Shown piece after piece: positions 52,425 through 63,339 of a stretch of DNA of 64,000 bases. Origin of the DNA: Strongylocentrotus purpuratus. Taxonomy: Eukaryota > Echinodermata > Echinoidea > Camarodonta > Strongylocentrotidae. The position numbers and the translations under genes were made by a program. The stretch is from the NCBI RefSeq assembly GCF_000002235.5, contig NW_022145613.1, forward strand, positions 14,583,383 through 14,647,382, written 5' to 3'. Numbering within the stretch: position 1 is the stretch's first letter; every line of letters begins with the position of its first letter. The notes below the pieces were generated by a model. The model was not told where the DNA came from. It searched no databases and saw nothing but the letters and a program-made list of their open reading frames with translations.

Positions 52425-55400
52425 TGATGATGATTACAATTTAACGACGACGGTGATGATGATGACGACAACAATAATAAAAAGTACTAATAATAACTGC
52501 AAGAATCCAGACATTGTCTTCAGGGACAACAACAAAGTAAATATCATCGAGGTCATCGTTCCCCATGACATCAACATCGCCGTCAAAGAAAGAGACGTCT
52601 CAAGTATGAAGACCTCAGGATAGAAGTCGAGAGGATATGGAACGTTCCATTCAATTCAATTCATTTGATATCATTCTTCATTAAAAAAATATTAAAACAT
52701 ACAAACATGGTATATCTAGCGTTAAGCAATTAAGAAAACTCGTAAAATTCATAACAGTTATAATACAATTCTTTTTGTTGGATCATAATGCTAAAAGGCG
52801 TGGTCCTATTTTTGTTACTAAAAGTGTAATAGGCCTACTCGTAGTGGTAGACAAACCAATCCACGTGATATTTTAGACTTATAACTTTAAATTGTATGTA
52901 GGGTATACTTAGTCTTTAGCTCATGTTTATTGTGTTTTAGAAATATAAAAATGTATATATCATGTCTATGTATTTTATTATCATATCTTACCTTGTTTTA
53001 TATATTTTTCTGTATTGTGTTGTAAATATGTGGTGCTATCATACCCCTGAAGGGGGTCCATAGAGTCAAATGAAATTTTATCTTATCAGATAAAAGATTG
53101 ATTACAAGAAAAATGTGGGATTAACAAAAAGGGCAATTAGCCTTATTAGCGTCAATCCCTTAGCAAGTATATACTGTATTGTTGAGAAAAGAAAAAAAGG
53201 AAAGAGAAAGCAGAGGGAGCCTGAACACCAAGAAGAAGAAAAAAAGGAAGGAGAAGTGCATTAACTTAAACGTAATGTCATTTATTTTGACTGGAATACA
53301 ATGATAGAATATGGGATTTATACAATCGTTTAAAAATACTAATTTATTTAGAGTTTTTCATATTAAACGGGATATTTTTCCATAAAACTGGCCCTTTAAA
53401 ACATTAATTTGTACAGAATTTTAGGAAAATGAAAATTACCAGCATTACGAGTTTCATGAGAATGTATTTCATAATTAAATTTAAATTTACATGACATGGA
53501 CCTTTGCAATAAACCCTTGCCACATAGACAGAAATATAGCAATATTAAATTATTTATATCACGAAAGTAACCCAGAAAATCTAGAAATAAACCACATTCC
53601 AATTTTATTTCGCGGGTCAACTGCCCCCCCCCCCTATCAGTACGCCAGTGCTTCCAGTATCCTACCATTAAAAAAATTCTGGGACAGAAAAATGCAGCTG
53701 TTATAGACCTCTAGATCAAAAGTATATTATTGTTACAAGGGAAATCAACTTTATTCTTTGTAATGACTGTGTTTATAAAAGCACGAAAATCATGAAAAAT
53801 GACAATTCATTTCAATATATATTATTGTTACAATTAGGGAAATCAACTTTATTCTTTATTCTTTGTAATGACTGTGTTTATAAAAGCACGAAAATCATGA
53901 AAAATGACCATTTCATTTCATTTTAGATCTAGAAATCATGATGGGAAAAAGTGTGGCGAGTATGACTGTGTTTATAAAAGCACGAAAATCATGAAAAACG
54001 ACAATTTCATTTCAATATATATTATTGTTACAATTAGGGAAATCAACTTTATTCTTTATTCTTTGTCATGACTGTGTTTATAAAAGCACGAAAATCATGA
54101 AAAATGACCATTTCATTTCATTTTAGATCTAGAAATCATGATGGGAAAAAGTGTGGCGAGTATGACTGTGTTTATAAAAGCACGAAAATCATGAAAAATG
54201 ACAATTTCATTTCAATATATATTATTGTTACAATTAGGGAAATCAACTTTATTCTTTATTCTTTGTAATGACTGTGTTTATAAAAGCACGAAAATCATGA
54301 AAAATGACAATTTCATTTCATTTTAGATCTAGAAATCATGATGGGAAAAAGTGTGGCGAGTTGTCCGAAAAGGCTGTGGCGAGTTGTCCAGGGTATTGTG
54401 GCGGGTTGTCCAGGGTATTGTGGCGGGATGTCCAGGGTATTGTGGCGGGTTGTCTTGGGGCGGGTTGTCTTTGTGGCGAGTTGTCTGGACCCCCTTTGGA
54501 TGCATGCTGGACAGCTCCACACCCTGGCGAAGCGCGAAGGCCGCAGCAGCCCCCGGCGGACAGAGCTATGATGATGTTGGGCTCGAGTTGTTGAGTCTCT
54601 TGAGCTAGCTTGTTAGTGTTACCTTGGCCTTGTCTAATCCAGAAAAAGGCGTGGATAATGATGTGCTTTATATCTGGCTTATAATTTATTCGAACTCTTC
54701 TTGAAGTTGAAGTCAAAGACGTTTAACTTATAGGCCTAGATCTAGACCTAAAGCAATTTGCCTGAATAGATCTAGCTTGTGACTTGATTTGAATATAAAT
54801 TTGAAACTTTATTTAAAGGTCCATTCTAACCAAACTGGGCTAAAAAAATGAAGAAAAAAAACATGAACAATAATTTTTGACGGAGATTCCGAACATGACA
54901 ATGATTTTTCTTAGAAATCATCAATAATTCTGGAATCTAGCATTAAAAATGATGTCATTGACTCAGAACGTGCATAAAAAACCCAGTTTCGGTGATGACG
55001 CATTTGACGTCACTGCAGGCGCCTCTTCGGTGAAAAGAAGGGTGATTTAGGCATTAAAATGTCTTTTAAAAGGCAAACTAATATTAATTGAAGAAAAAAA
55101 AGAGATTTATCTGAAAAATAACGTGCACTTGATAATCCCAGTACGTTTCTGCCTTTCTGGCAATTTCATCATTCCTAATTATGAAATTATCAAATCGGAC
55201 ATCCCCGCAATGATGTCAAAAGCGTCATCAAGCCACGTGACCATATTACCTTTTTTCGAGGGGCGTAACCCAGCAAGCGCGAGAACTGTGAAAAATGGAT
55301 GGCTATTATCATTTTGGAGGTCAATTTAGAGATTTTCTGAAAAATCAGAGGCTACAATATTAATAAGTAGAGGTTTATTCATGTTTTAAAAGGCTATGTT

Positions 55401-58400
55401 AGTTGGGTTAGAGTGGCCCTTTAAAAAAAATATTAAAAAAAATCTCAAACTGTTTGAACTTTGAAAGTTTGAAGTATTTCTTTGGTTTAAATATATTTCT
55501 GGACCCAAGGATCAAGGAAGGACTTAGTAGTCTTGACATTTTCTAGAGTTATTTGCCTAATTATTTGTGTCTGTGAAAAATGTCACTGGTATCAAATACT
55601 AAATTAAATTTTGCTTTCACTATGACTATCATAGACAGTAAGGGGGTAAATAATTAAAGAAAAACAGAAGAGAGACAACAAAAATCTTTCTAATTCTTCA
55701 AACCTTTATTTGAAAATTAATGTAAACCTTCACACCTCCTCTTGGTGATTCCAGGAACTTTGCATCATCTCCAGAAGTTGGAGCAGCAAGCCCAGGACCT
55801 GAGACATGGCTCCAAGACCAGGGCCAAGCAGGAGAGGATGCTGAGGGACCTTCAGAAAGCGGTGCACCAGCTCCAAGAGAGGAGGGATCTCCTCAAGGTC
55901 CAGATTGCAAACTCACCAAACAAGGTACATGAATGCCCACGTTAAACACAGGCCTGATAATTACCTGATTTATTTATTTTTCCCCGAATTTTTTCTCGTG
56001 ATTTTTACCCCAATTTTACCCCTATTCTCTGGATTTTCCGAGATTTTTCCATTTTTTCCTCATTATTACCCCCATTTTCATACTAAAAAGGGGGAAATGT
56101 TGTTAGATGCCATTGTTCCCCCAAATGCTTTTTTTTTTTAGTCAAGGGGGGGGGGGGGGGGGGGGGGTTGAGAAAAAAATAACAACCTATTTTTTTTTTT
56201 CAGTGCTCACTATCACCCCGGGTAATATGGCTTGAATTTTACTTGAATTTTCCTTCCGAAGCTAATTTGTTAATTGGAGAAGGCTTAGTTTCTTACAACT
56301 TGGATACATTCTGATCTGTGGTGATGTAGAGGTTGACTTTCAGCACTTCTTAGATTGGCAACCTAAATCGTATTCTTGAGATATCATAGGGTCTAAATTA
56401 AACTTGGCTTAAAGTTTGGCATCTTAAGAACCTGGGCCATTAATGATTAAGAATTAGATTAATCTGTTTGAAGCGTGAGTACCACCAGGAAACATGAACC
56501 AGCACTAGATTGTTTTTGTGTACCGGTAGTCAATATTTCATCACCACATGTTTGGAAATAAAAGTGCTATGATAATCCATTTCAACAAGGGATAGAGCAA
56601 CGTTGCTCAGTGGCTGCCAGACTCACGATCAATTGGGCTAAAATAATTTTATTTTCGGTTTAACTTAATAAAATTTGGAGTGGACTTTAAAGGATTATTA
56701 TTATTTTTATTATTTTTCTTTTTTCCTCTGTTTGTGCAGGTTCTGGGCCCGATCTTGCAGAACACAGATTCTGAAGACAAGAAAGCCTTGGTGATGGCCG
56801 TCAAAGAAACCATGAAGAGAATGGACAAAAAGACTCTCAAAGGTGCTGTGACCGAAGCCACCAAGCTTAAACAGAGGGAACTGTCTGTGTCCTATAGACT
56901 CACAGGTGAGAAAAGAGCTTATACCGGTAATCAGAATGTGCCGTACAAATATTTACAAGGAGTATTGCAACTGAAATGTTGAAATTGTAACACGTAGTCT
57001 ACACTGCTTTTATAAACAAAGGGAGATGGGGAAACATAATATTCTCCTGAGAAATATATTATTTATCATGACAAATTCAAATTATGACAAGGCATTTGTC
57101 AATGACTTTGCATGGGTGGCTGTGTAAGTTGATAGTTTGTAAAGCCATTTGGGCAAACACAAGTTAAGGTGTGCTACTCAAATTTGTCTCAATAGTAAGA
57201 TTTTATCACTAAAATAAGAGATAAAACAGTTTTCAGAATACCACCTCTGTGCTGTAAAAGAGTGCATAAGAGAAAAGGGATTTGATTCAGAGTTGGAACT
57301 CTTGAAGCTTACTGGATTATTTGTATGCAACAGTGGATGATGAAATAAAGGCAGATAATATTGAATTGCTCAGAATTGTTATTTGTTTTCATGCTTTGCA
57401 AAGATAATAGTATACAGCAAGAGAAAGAGGGCGTTATTTTGTACACCACATTAAATTTGCAATTTTAAAACTGCTCATATTATATGTATCATGAAACATA
57501 AAATCAAACTCTCTGTGAATTAGGAACTGTGTAACCACTTCATCTAATTATCTCTTGGTGCATACAAAATTGACACATCCAGCTTTCGTTTAACAATGTT
57601 AAATCTAAGATGCATGGCCTACATGCTATCAGTGTCTGTGATATGGTGTAATATTGAAGCCCTAAAAAAAAAATTGTTTCAAAATGACCATGAAGTGCCT
57701 CAAAAAATACTCATTTTCCCCAATAGACTGTAGTGTTATAAAAATTGTTAAAATATATTTTTTTTAAATTTGGATTCCCAATCATAAATATCTTGATAAT
57801 CAGACAGGCGATGTGCTTGTAAAAGTCACAGGATTCCTGACTGACCTAAGGGTTTATAATTATGATTGCAGCGTGAGCTAAATCCAGGATTTGTTTCAGA
57901 ATCTGGGGCAATGTTCCTGAGTCACTTTAATGCAAAATTGTTGATGTTCATGTAACCATGTCCCATCCAGGCTGCACAATTCACAAGACAGACGGCAACA
58001 GCGTGCGGGTGAGATGGGACACCTTCGACCGGGGGCAGTACTTCCAGCCGTATTACGCAGTCATATCCCTCAACTCTGCCAAGAGTCTACACCTCGTCAA
58101 GCATAACCTGCCCTATTTCCTACCGATCAAGGACTTTGAGACGAAGCACCTCAACACAGACATGCAGGCCTTCGTGCAGGTGGTCGGCGACAGTCTCAAT
58201 GCATTCGTTTCAAGAAGGCATCAAGTGGAGGAAGCAACAGTGAGTGAATTGATATGTTTTTAAGGTCACTTTTGGAAGCCGCATTTATGACAGATTTATA
58301 TGCTGTTCATGTATGTGTTATAATGCTTCCATGGTTAATTTCTAAACCTAACAAAACTTCTAAATGCCTAATTTCAAACTCTGGACCCAACACTTGCCAA

Positions 58401-59970
58401 AACCTCCCCTAAAACCCAATGATAAGCATACCCTAACCTTATATCTTGACAAAGTAAAGCCTGGAGTAAAAGTGAGATCATGATGATGATAAGTTCAAGA
58501 TCAGTTATTGTTTTGATGGCTTCATTTTTTCTTCCATTTGGAAAACTTTCCTGCAGAAAATTCCTTTTGTGGTTGCCATTGACAATCATAATTTTTTTTT
58601 AAATGTTCAGTATTGTAGTTGTGAAATTTCATGTATGCACATTACAGCTCCAGGGTTATAGTTTCATGGAATTGTTGGCCGGGGTAACGGTTATTTACCC
58701 GCAGTCTTTTTTTAACAGATGTTCATAAAAAGAGCAGACACGAATCAGACTTAATAGCAAGGGATTTACAGAAAATATTTAGATTATTAACAGACTGTGT
58801 TTCGTCCAATATTGTGCCTCTCTATTTCATTGTTTGTACGTGCAGTATTCCAGGTAGCTTAAAATGCTCGACCCCAACAAATATTATATCTTTTATAAAA
58901 GTAAATGCTTCCTGTGAGAAATTTCAATTGTTAAAATTGTTTGTGGCTTACACCCAGTCCAGCTGGCTCCAAGATTTTTTCTGACTTGTTTTGCAATCAC
59001 AGATCGATCAATCGTTCTTATTTACTGGGTGTAAGCCACAAATATGTTTAAGCAAAATATTTACCGTTTTATTTTTAGGAGGAGTGCCAGAAATTTATCC
59101 GAGGGGAGATCACATCTAGCAATGCTTTCAACAACATTGATCTGACCTTATCGAGTTCCGGACAGACTTGTTTTGATGTTCAGCTTTTCTATGATGACCT
59201 CAAAGGAAATAGACCCACTGGTGTTACCGTCCATACACACGGTGAGTTTCAGGTCAAACAACTTAAAGCCCCCATCTGCACTAGTTTTGCCAGGAGGGAT
59301 TAGACCACCCAGCATGGTCAAAATGATATGAAATTTGGCCCAGTCTTGGTAAAGTTACAAGCACTGTACACAGAAAGATGTATACGGGACTATGCGATAT
59401 CTATCCAGGCCGGATAGATATGAGCATTTACCTAATATATCAATTAGTAGGCGGTTTCCCAGCAAAATTTGTATCATCACGTATTAGTCAAAACATATTC
59501 TTTCACATGATTGGTAATAAGAGCTTCCATTTCATTTTTTGAGATGGGGCGTGTCCAAAACTGGTCTATACTTTTAATACTTCCATTCGTCCTTAAACAA
59601 GAATGCAGGGTTCTTGGAGTTAACAAGGCTGAGAAGAGATAACCTGGATAAGGCGTCATGTTTTTTTTACCACCTCAACATTCAGGTTCGATTACAGCGG
59701 AAATTTTTTTTTGGTGGTGGGGGGGAGGTTCCAATGTGAGTGAATTATAGTCTTGTGGCATCCTACGGGTGATAAGGGAGGATAAAAGCCATGTTTTTCA
59801 TGTGTGTATGTGTATAACATTAGTTGAATGTATTGATTCACCATGTTTTTTCATTTGCTTGATTCTCTCATTATGCAGGAGGCTTGTCCAAAGCGCAGAT
59901 CAGGAACATCAAAGAAATCTTCTCTCAACATCGGATATCAGAAGCCATACAACAGATACCACATTCATAA
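49778..59970 (+). CDS. CENPO: Centromere protein O (inner kinetochore CCAN subunit)
   Basis: Subunit of the CENP-O/P/Q/U/R complex of the constitutive centromere-associated network (Mcm21 in yeast), acting at the inner kinetochore. CDS exons: 49778-49808, 55755-55924, 56740-56905, 57971-58239, 59079-59241, 59879-59970; 296 aa against 300 in human. Splice sites are GT-AG and phases close. The N-terminal third is coiled coil (LHHLQKLEQQAQDLR, LQKAVHQLQERRDLL). The C-terminal two-thirds, with YRLTGCTIHKTDGNSVRVRW, YFQPYYAVISL, HNLPYFLPI and a tail ending in EAIQQIPHS, matches the RWD region of CENP-O. Exon 1 (MEVLTERLSR) is the least certain part; it is supported by phase, a GTGAGT donor and its position opposite PTRHD1. 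Intron 1 (5.9 kb) carries a foldback transposon. Confidence 0.92.
50290..50660. repeat. ~263-bp tandem duplication inside the foldback element
   Basis: GGCATTCTTGGTTGGGG, CAGGTTCCCCTAAAGTGC and TGTACATGTCCTTTTCCCTT occur at 50296-50400 and again at 50557-50660. A related TGATGGGGG..GGCAGTTG block, with TGGTTTATTTCTA, occurs at 50458 and 51470. Confidence 0.75.
51097..51165. repeat. Poly(G)/poly(C)/poly(A) simple tract
   Basis: A G run of about 20 broken by one T is closely followed by C and A runs and repeated AAAATC. Overlapping short frames are artefacts. Confidence 0.8.
52300..52425. repeat. (TAC)n / (AAT)n / (GAT)n compound microsatellite
   Basis: TACTAC, CTACTACTAC, AATAATAAT and GATGATGAT runs in succession, directly 5' of the LINE fragment. 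Confidence 0.9.
52499..52650 (+). mobile_element. LINE 3' coding fragment (C-terminus of a non-LTR reverse transcriptase ORF)
   Basis: The frame reads KNPDIVFRDNNKVNIIEVIV then PHDINIAVKERDVS, and after a one-base shift YEDLRIEVERIWN. This matches the endmost motif of invertebrate non-LTR ORFs of the form PDIV...V.IIDVAVP.D.NI..KE..K..KY.DL..E..R.W. Only about 50 codons remain, with one frameshift. It is a 5'-truncated, decayed insertion nested in the foldback element. Confidence 0.7.
53755..54345. repeat. ~200-bp tandem repeat expanding the right arm of the foldback element
   Basis: GACTGTGTTTATAAAAGCAC occurs near 53765, 53870, 53963, 54070, 54163 and 54270, giving a 200-bp composite of two half-units, about three times over. 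Copies are nearly identical. Each composite contains TTTTAGATCTAGAAATCATG and a truncated GTGTGGCGAG from the outer 15-mer array. The left arm has the corresponding sequence only once. Confidence 0.85.
54812..55425. mobile_element. ~614-bp element with TTTAAAGGKCCAYTCTAACC TIRs
   Basis: The left TTTAAAGGTCCATTCTAACC is mirrored by GGTTAGAGTGGCCCTTTAAA at the right. The interior holds TGACGTCA-like words (GATGACGCATTTGACGTCAC) and no long frame. It lies in CENPO intron 1 just right of the foldback element. Confidence 0.7.
56139..56167. repeat. Poly(G) tract in CENPO intron 2
   Basis: About 20 consecutive G on the + strand after a poly(T) run. Confidence 0.9.
56906..57970. other. CENPO intron 3, no recognised feature
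   Basis: AT-rich intronic DNA of about 1.07 kb without a clear repeat, RNA gene or exon. Confidence 0.5.
58940..59042. mobile_element. 103-bp MITE with perfect 19-bp TIRs next to CENPO exon 5
   Basis: TTTGTGGCTTACACCCAGT (58940-58958) is exactly mirrored by ACTGGGTGTAAGCCACAAA (59024-59042). The core is 65 bp. The element ends 36 bp before the first base of CENPO exon 5 (59079). Perfect arms suggest a recent insertion. Confidence 0.9.
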
Positions 59971-61224
59971 AAGTGATATAACCTTACTATGCTTGTTGCC
60001 ACCGAGGCCCTTGTAGCAAACTGAAATCCCTAGCTTCCATGGTTGAACATCATTAGTTCATTATTCTGAATACAGTAGTTTATTTACATAATTGTTTGTG
60101 CAGCACTGGCAGTCTTTTATGTCGAGTTGCCATCTAACTAAGTTCCCAACTAAATTGGTACTTAAATAGGAACTTAAATTTATTTTTGTGATGTGCGTTA
60201 TATAAGAATAGTTTATTATTATTACTATTATTGTTATTCATAAAACCTTACTAAGAATCTTACCAGCTGGTACTGCACTAGGGAGGATGTAGTTGCCATC
60301 TTGAGAATGGAATTACATGCACTTGGGTATAGCAGACTTTAGTTGAAATGGGGGAATGTGAAGATGACACCTTTTCAGGCTAATTTCCATAGCTCTTTGT
60401 TCAAAGCTTTTCTCTTTTTGCAAATTTAAATCTTTTATTCAACCTTCATGAAACAAATAACAGTGACAATATACAAGATAATGGATAGGACCCCTAGGTC
60501 TAGGCAGCAGAATTCTGCTAGTACTTGGGGCCATGTAATGGACAAGAAGAAGATAGGGAACATACCAGTAAATCATCTTAAAAACTTGCGTGATACAAGC
60601 ACGCACTTACACAACACACACACACACACAAGAATAGAAATGAGAGAAAAAAATTGAATAAAAAGAAATAAAAGTAGAAGAAAGAAAGGAAAGAAAAGTA
60701 CCTACTCAGCAATTTATATCATTCTTTGAAAGTACTTTTTTGTACATTGATGACCAGGGCAGAACGTATTAGCACGAAGTTGAAATCGCGACCACAAAGA
60801 AACTAATCACGCTCAAACATTCTAGCCATCATACTGCCTTATAGCCTCAGTAATTTGACTCCATATCAATGATACCGGTCGCAATACCCGCACTTGAAGG
60901 TGCGCAGATGAATTGTAACATTCTTTTAATTCAAGTTTGGATTCTTAGTTTCTTTCTCATGGTAGCCATGATGTTCAATAAAACTTTACAAAGTCGTCGC
61001 TCATATTGGCCCAGCTATCACCGAATTGATATCCATGTTAAAGTCCCAATCCCACTGTTCTGCCACCAGTGTAACAAATTTATTAAAACTAACGAACACT
61101 GCTCTAGATCTCGCTGCTCTTGTCTCTTCTCACTCAGTCTCTCTCTCACCCTGTAACCATCCATGCATGTACAAAAAGTATAGGTGACAGAAGAGATGGA
61201 GTAGATGAAGTACATCGATCTTAC
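59971..61224. other. CENPO 3' flank
   Basis: Probable 3' UTR and intergenic DNA. A tail-like GTGCGTTATATAAGAATAG followed by TTATTATTATTACTATTATT at 60190-60240 resembles the 3' end of a retroposon. AATAAA words lie near 60656 and 60978. A (CA)n run lies near 60616. No exon of the minus-strand THAP gene was recognised here. Confidence 0.45.
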
Positions 61225-61566
61225 CCTCATTCTTTTTCGTTTTTCCGCTGCTGGCCGATGCTGCTTTCTTTGACTTTTACTCTTGGATTCGTCATTATCA
61301 CATCTAATGTTCCTTGGAATCGCGTCTGGCTTCAATCTTTTCTGGAATTTTGATCCAAATTGTGCCCACAAACCTTCTTCGAAATCTGATTTTTCGAAGT
61401 AGGCGCAACATATCACACTTGTGTCCGTATGTCCTGTCCATTGTCCTCTGGTCAGTTTAACTTTCAAAGTCCAAATTTTCCTCAACGTAACGTCTTTGGG
61501 AAATTTGTGTAGACTTGCATCTTTAGTGGTATTTAAACATCCAGCAACAATGCACCTCGTTTGCAT
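61225..61566 (-). CDS. THAP zinc-finger domain protein, first exon
   Basis: THAP domains are DNA-binding C2CH zinc fingers found in host regulators and P-element-like transposases. From ATG at 61566 the frame reads MQTRCIVAGC, then LHKFPKDVTLRKIWTLKV, W.GHTDTSVICCAYF, and LKPDAIPRN (the AVPT-type end of the domain), followed by a Lys/Arg-rich stretch. The pattern C-x4-C...C-x2-[H] is kept except that the expected zinc-ligand histidine is tyrosine (ICCAYF instead of xCSxHF). A consensus donor GTAAGA follows codon 114. The continuing frame to 61018 is judged intronic. Downstream exons were not found, so this may be a partial host gene, a transposase exon or a decayed copy. Confidence 0.6.
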
Positions 61567-62519
61567 TCTGCTGATTGCTCAATAAAATAAAGTGAAACAA
61601 TCGAGAAGGGCAAACAAAATTTTGACAAGTAGTTCGAAGTACATGTGAAACCAATGGAGCTATGCACGTTTCTCGTATATTATGTAACTCGAAACAGTTC
61701 GCGAACAACAAGCTGGTTCTTTTGCTGACCTCAGAGGGTCACGTGATACTCCGACTCTGTTTGGGGAGATTTTTTGGGGGGCGGGCATATTTGGCTGAAA
61801 ATCCTCAATTTTGAATAGCTTGTGAACTTGAAGTGGGATTCTTTTCACGGTTATTTTGGATGGGATTATATTCAGAAAACAACATATTAACAAATAAATT
61901 CACATCTTTGCAGCATTTCATAGAACCTTTAACTATTTTATTATAATGAATGACAGCTCAGTATTAAAGTCGGGAAATCGCGCTCTCTAAACAGAGATTC
62001 TTATATCAAAATTTACATAATGAAAGAATTGTCAGAAAAAAAATCATTAGGCAACATGAATTAAATTGGCAATTCGAACTGGCCTTCCCTTTGCCCTTGC
62101 ATCTACCCCTGGCCTTGCCTCTACCTCTTCCATTTTGGACGCCATTTTGAAAAAAAACGGTTTTTCGGAAGTTAGATTTTCTTAGATTTTTAGTATGTTA
62201 TTGCTGACGTCATATACTACTAGAAACCGTTGAAAAAGCTTTTGTTGCAGTTTTTTTGAGGTTAGGCCCTTTTTTGCCTTGGAATGACTCTACTAATGAT
62301 TAAAATCAAACTTCCAACGAAAGTTGGTCAAAGTGATCTTTTGTTTAGGGTTTGTGTTTTTTTTATCTCATTACTTTTTTCAATATCTTTGTTTAGAATA
62401 CAATAAAATGATTTACCAAAGTATCTAGGGTTGGACTACTCAGGACTAACCAGTTTTATTTGGAAAGTTTTGATATGCACTGTAAAGCAATCTACTGTAC
62501 TCTACACTAGCAGCAGCTC
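61567..62519. other. Intergenic stretch upstream of the THAP exon
   Basis: No gene recognised. Contains the presumed promoter of the minus-strand THAP exon and AT-rich DNA. Confidence 0.4.
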
Positions 62520-62861
62520 TTATGTCTTTGTTTCAGTCATGTTTTTGAGGGTGCATGATAGTGACCTAACAGAAGCCCTAACTTGGGATGGTGGGAAAAT
62601 ATCATAGAGGTACACAGCTACAAAGTGATAAAATGGTTCAAGCACCAAGGCATATTCAACGTTGAACATGTACATGTAATGGGCCTTGAAAAGGCGGTCA
62701 AACCCTTCTACCAAATTTGCCCCAGCTGCTACCACCGTCTTATGCAGCACCAGGAAATACTGACTGGGCTTCTTCTCCATTCCGACTGATACCAGGTATG
62801 GCTGGATGTAAGTGGTATTTGGCGTATCATGCTCAGAGCTAGAGAGCAATAAACTCTGCAT
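62520..62861 (-). CDS. C-terminal-type segment of a THAP-associated protein
   Basis: The frame PYLVSVGMEKKPSQYFLVLH, AAGANLVEGFDRLFKAHYMY and FNVEYALVLEPFYHFVAVYLY resembles the C-terminal segment of a widespread set of uncharacterised, often THAP-linked, animal proteins (form: P.L..LG....P.QFFLV.D......LL.AFD.LFKAHYVF...Y...L..FY.F....Y). It lies immediately downstream of the THAP fragment on the same strand. A 37-nt gap between the two has GTAATT and TGCAG at its edges, too short for a convincing intron. Function unknown. Confidence 0.45.
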   Translation of the reverse strand: MQSLLLSSSEHDTPNTTYIQPYLVSVGMEKKPSQYFLVLHKTVVAAGANLVEGFDRLFKAHYMYMFNVEYALVLEPFYHFVAVYLYDIFPPSQVRASVRSLSCTLKNMTETKT

Positions 62862-62882
62862 TTCAAATGAAAACAGAAAAAG

Positions 62883-63200
62883 TATTAATTACTTTCTATT
62901 CTCTGTTGATTTCCTACGTTTGGGTACAGGCATGTGCTCAAAAACTGAAGGCACAGCATCTTCCTTCAGTCTCGTCTTCTCGTTCGTGTCCAACAGTTTT
63001 GCTTGGAGGTCTATTATGAAATCCTCCTCAACGAAATGTTCGCTGCACACTACGTTACTGCGGCTGAACTTTTTCAAGTCGTATTTATCAACTTTCAAGG
63101 CAGAAATCCATCCAACAAATCTCAGGTCTCTTGGCTGGGTTGGGAATGACATGAAAGCTGACTCTTGGATTCTTACAGCCAGTATGTGAGGTGTTAGAAC
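62883..63200 (-). pseudogene. Second THAP domain, frame-disrupted
   Basis: GCKNPRVSFHVIPNPAKRPE is in one frame. The continuation FVGWISALKVDKYDL, FSRSNVVCSEHFVEEDF, LKEDAVPSVFEHMPVPKRRK is in another, so a single shift interrupts the domain near residue W. Unlike the THAP exon at 61.2-61.6 kb, this copy keeps the canonical CSEHF zinc-ligand motif. It may instead be two exons with a very short intron, but no good splice pair was seen. It directly follows the Harbinger fragment. Confidence 0.5.
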
Positions 63201-63339
63201 AGTTGTTTAGCGTATCTGATATTTTTTCTGACATTTCTTCCTTCTTAAGCTCACTAGTATTGACGTAGTACTTTATGGAAGTCATTCCTTGTGAAATAGG
63301 CTGATTTCCCAGCATCTCTTGCTGCTCTAAAAGCCTACA

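Larger units (their letters stand above)
49930..54502. mobile_element. TU/foldback-like transposon in CENPO intron 1 with 9-bp target duplication
   Basis: The element spans 49939-54493 (about 4.55 kb), flanked by CTTTGGATG at 49930-49938 and 54494-54502. Both termini are arrays of GACAACYCGCCACAA-type units (15-22 bp), inverted relative to each other: 49943-50078 and 54352-54487. Inner arms also pair: 50080-50175 with the 54.2-54.35 kb region, and 50402-50535 with 53565-53690. Terminal arms made of short tandem units, an inner unique arm and a variable centre match the published layout of sea-urchin TU elements and Drosophila FB. No transposase is seen, so it is non-autonomous. Assignment to TU is by resemblance only. 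Confidence 0.75.

Noticed and set aside
49799-54716. Cys/Gly/Leu-rich frames (GELS..CPGYCGG type) on opposite strands at 49.8-50.1 and 54.3-54.7 kb
   Set aside because: They are translations of the 15-22-bp tandem arrays in the inverted arms of the foldback element, identical in content but opposite in strand.
61018-61224. Extension of the THAP frame to 182 codons
   Set aside because: A consensus GTAAGA donor follows the basic stretch at codon 114, and the remaining residues do not resemble any THAP protein.
62812-63189. 125-codon plus-strand frame
   Set aside because: It is antisense to the THAP-domain fragment, whose minus-strand residues match a known family.
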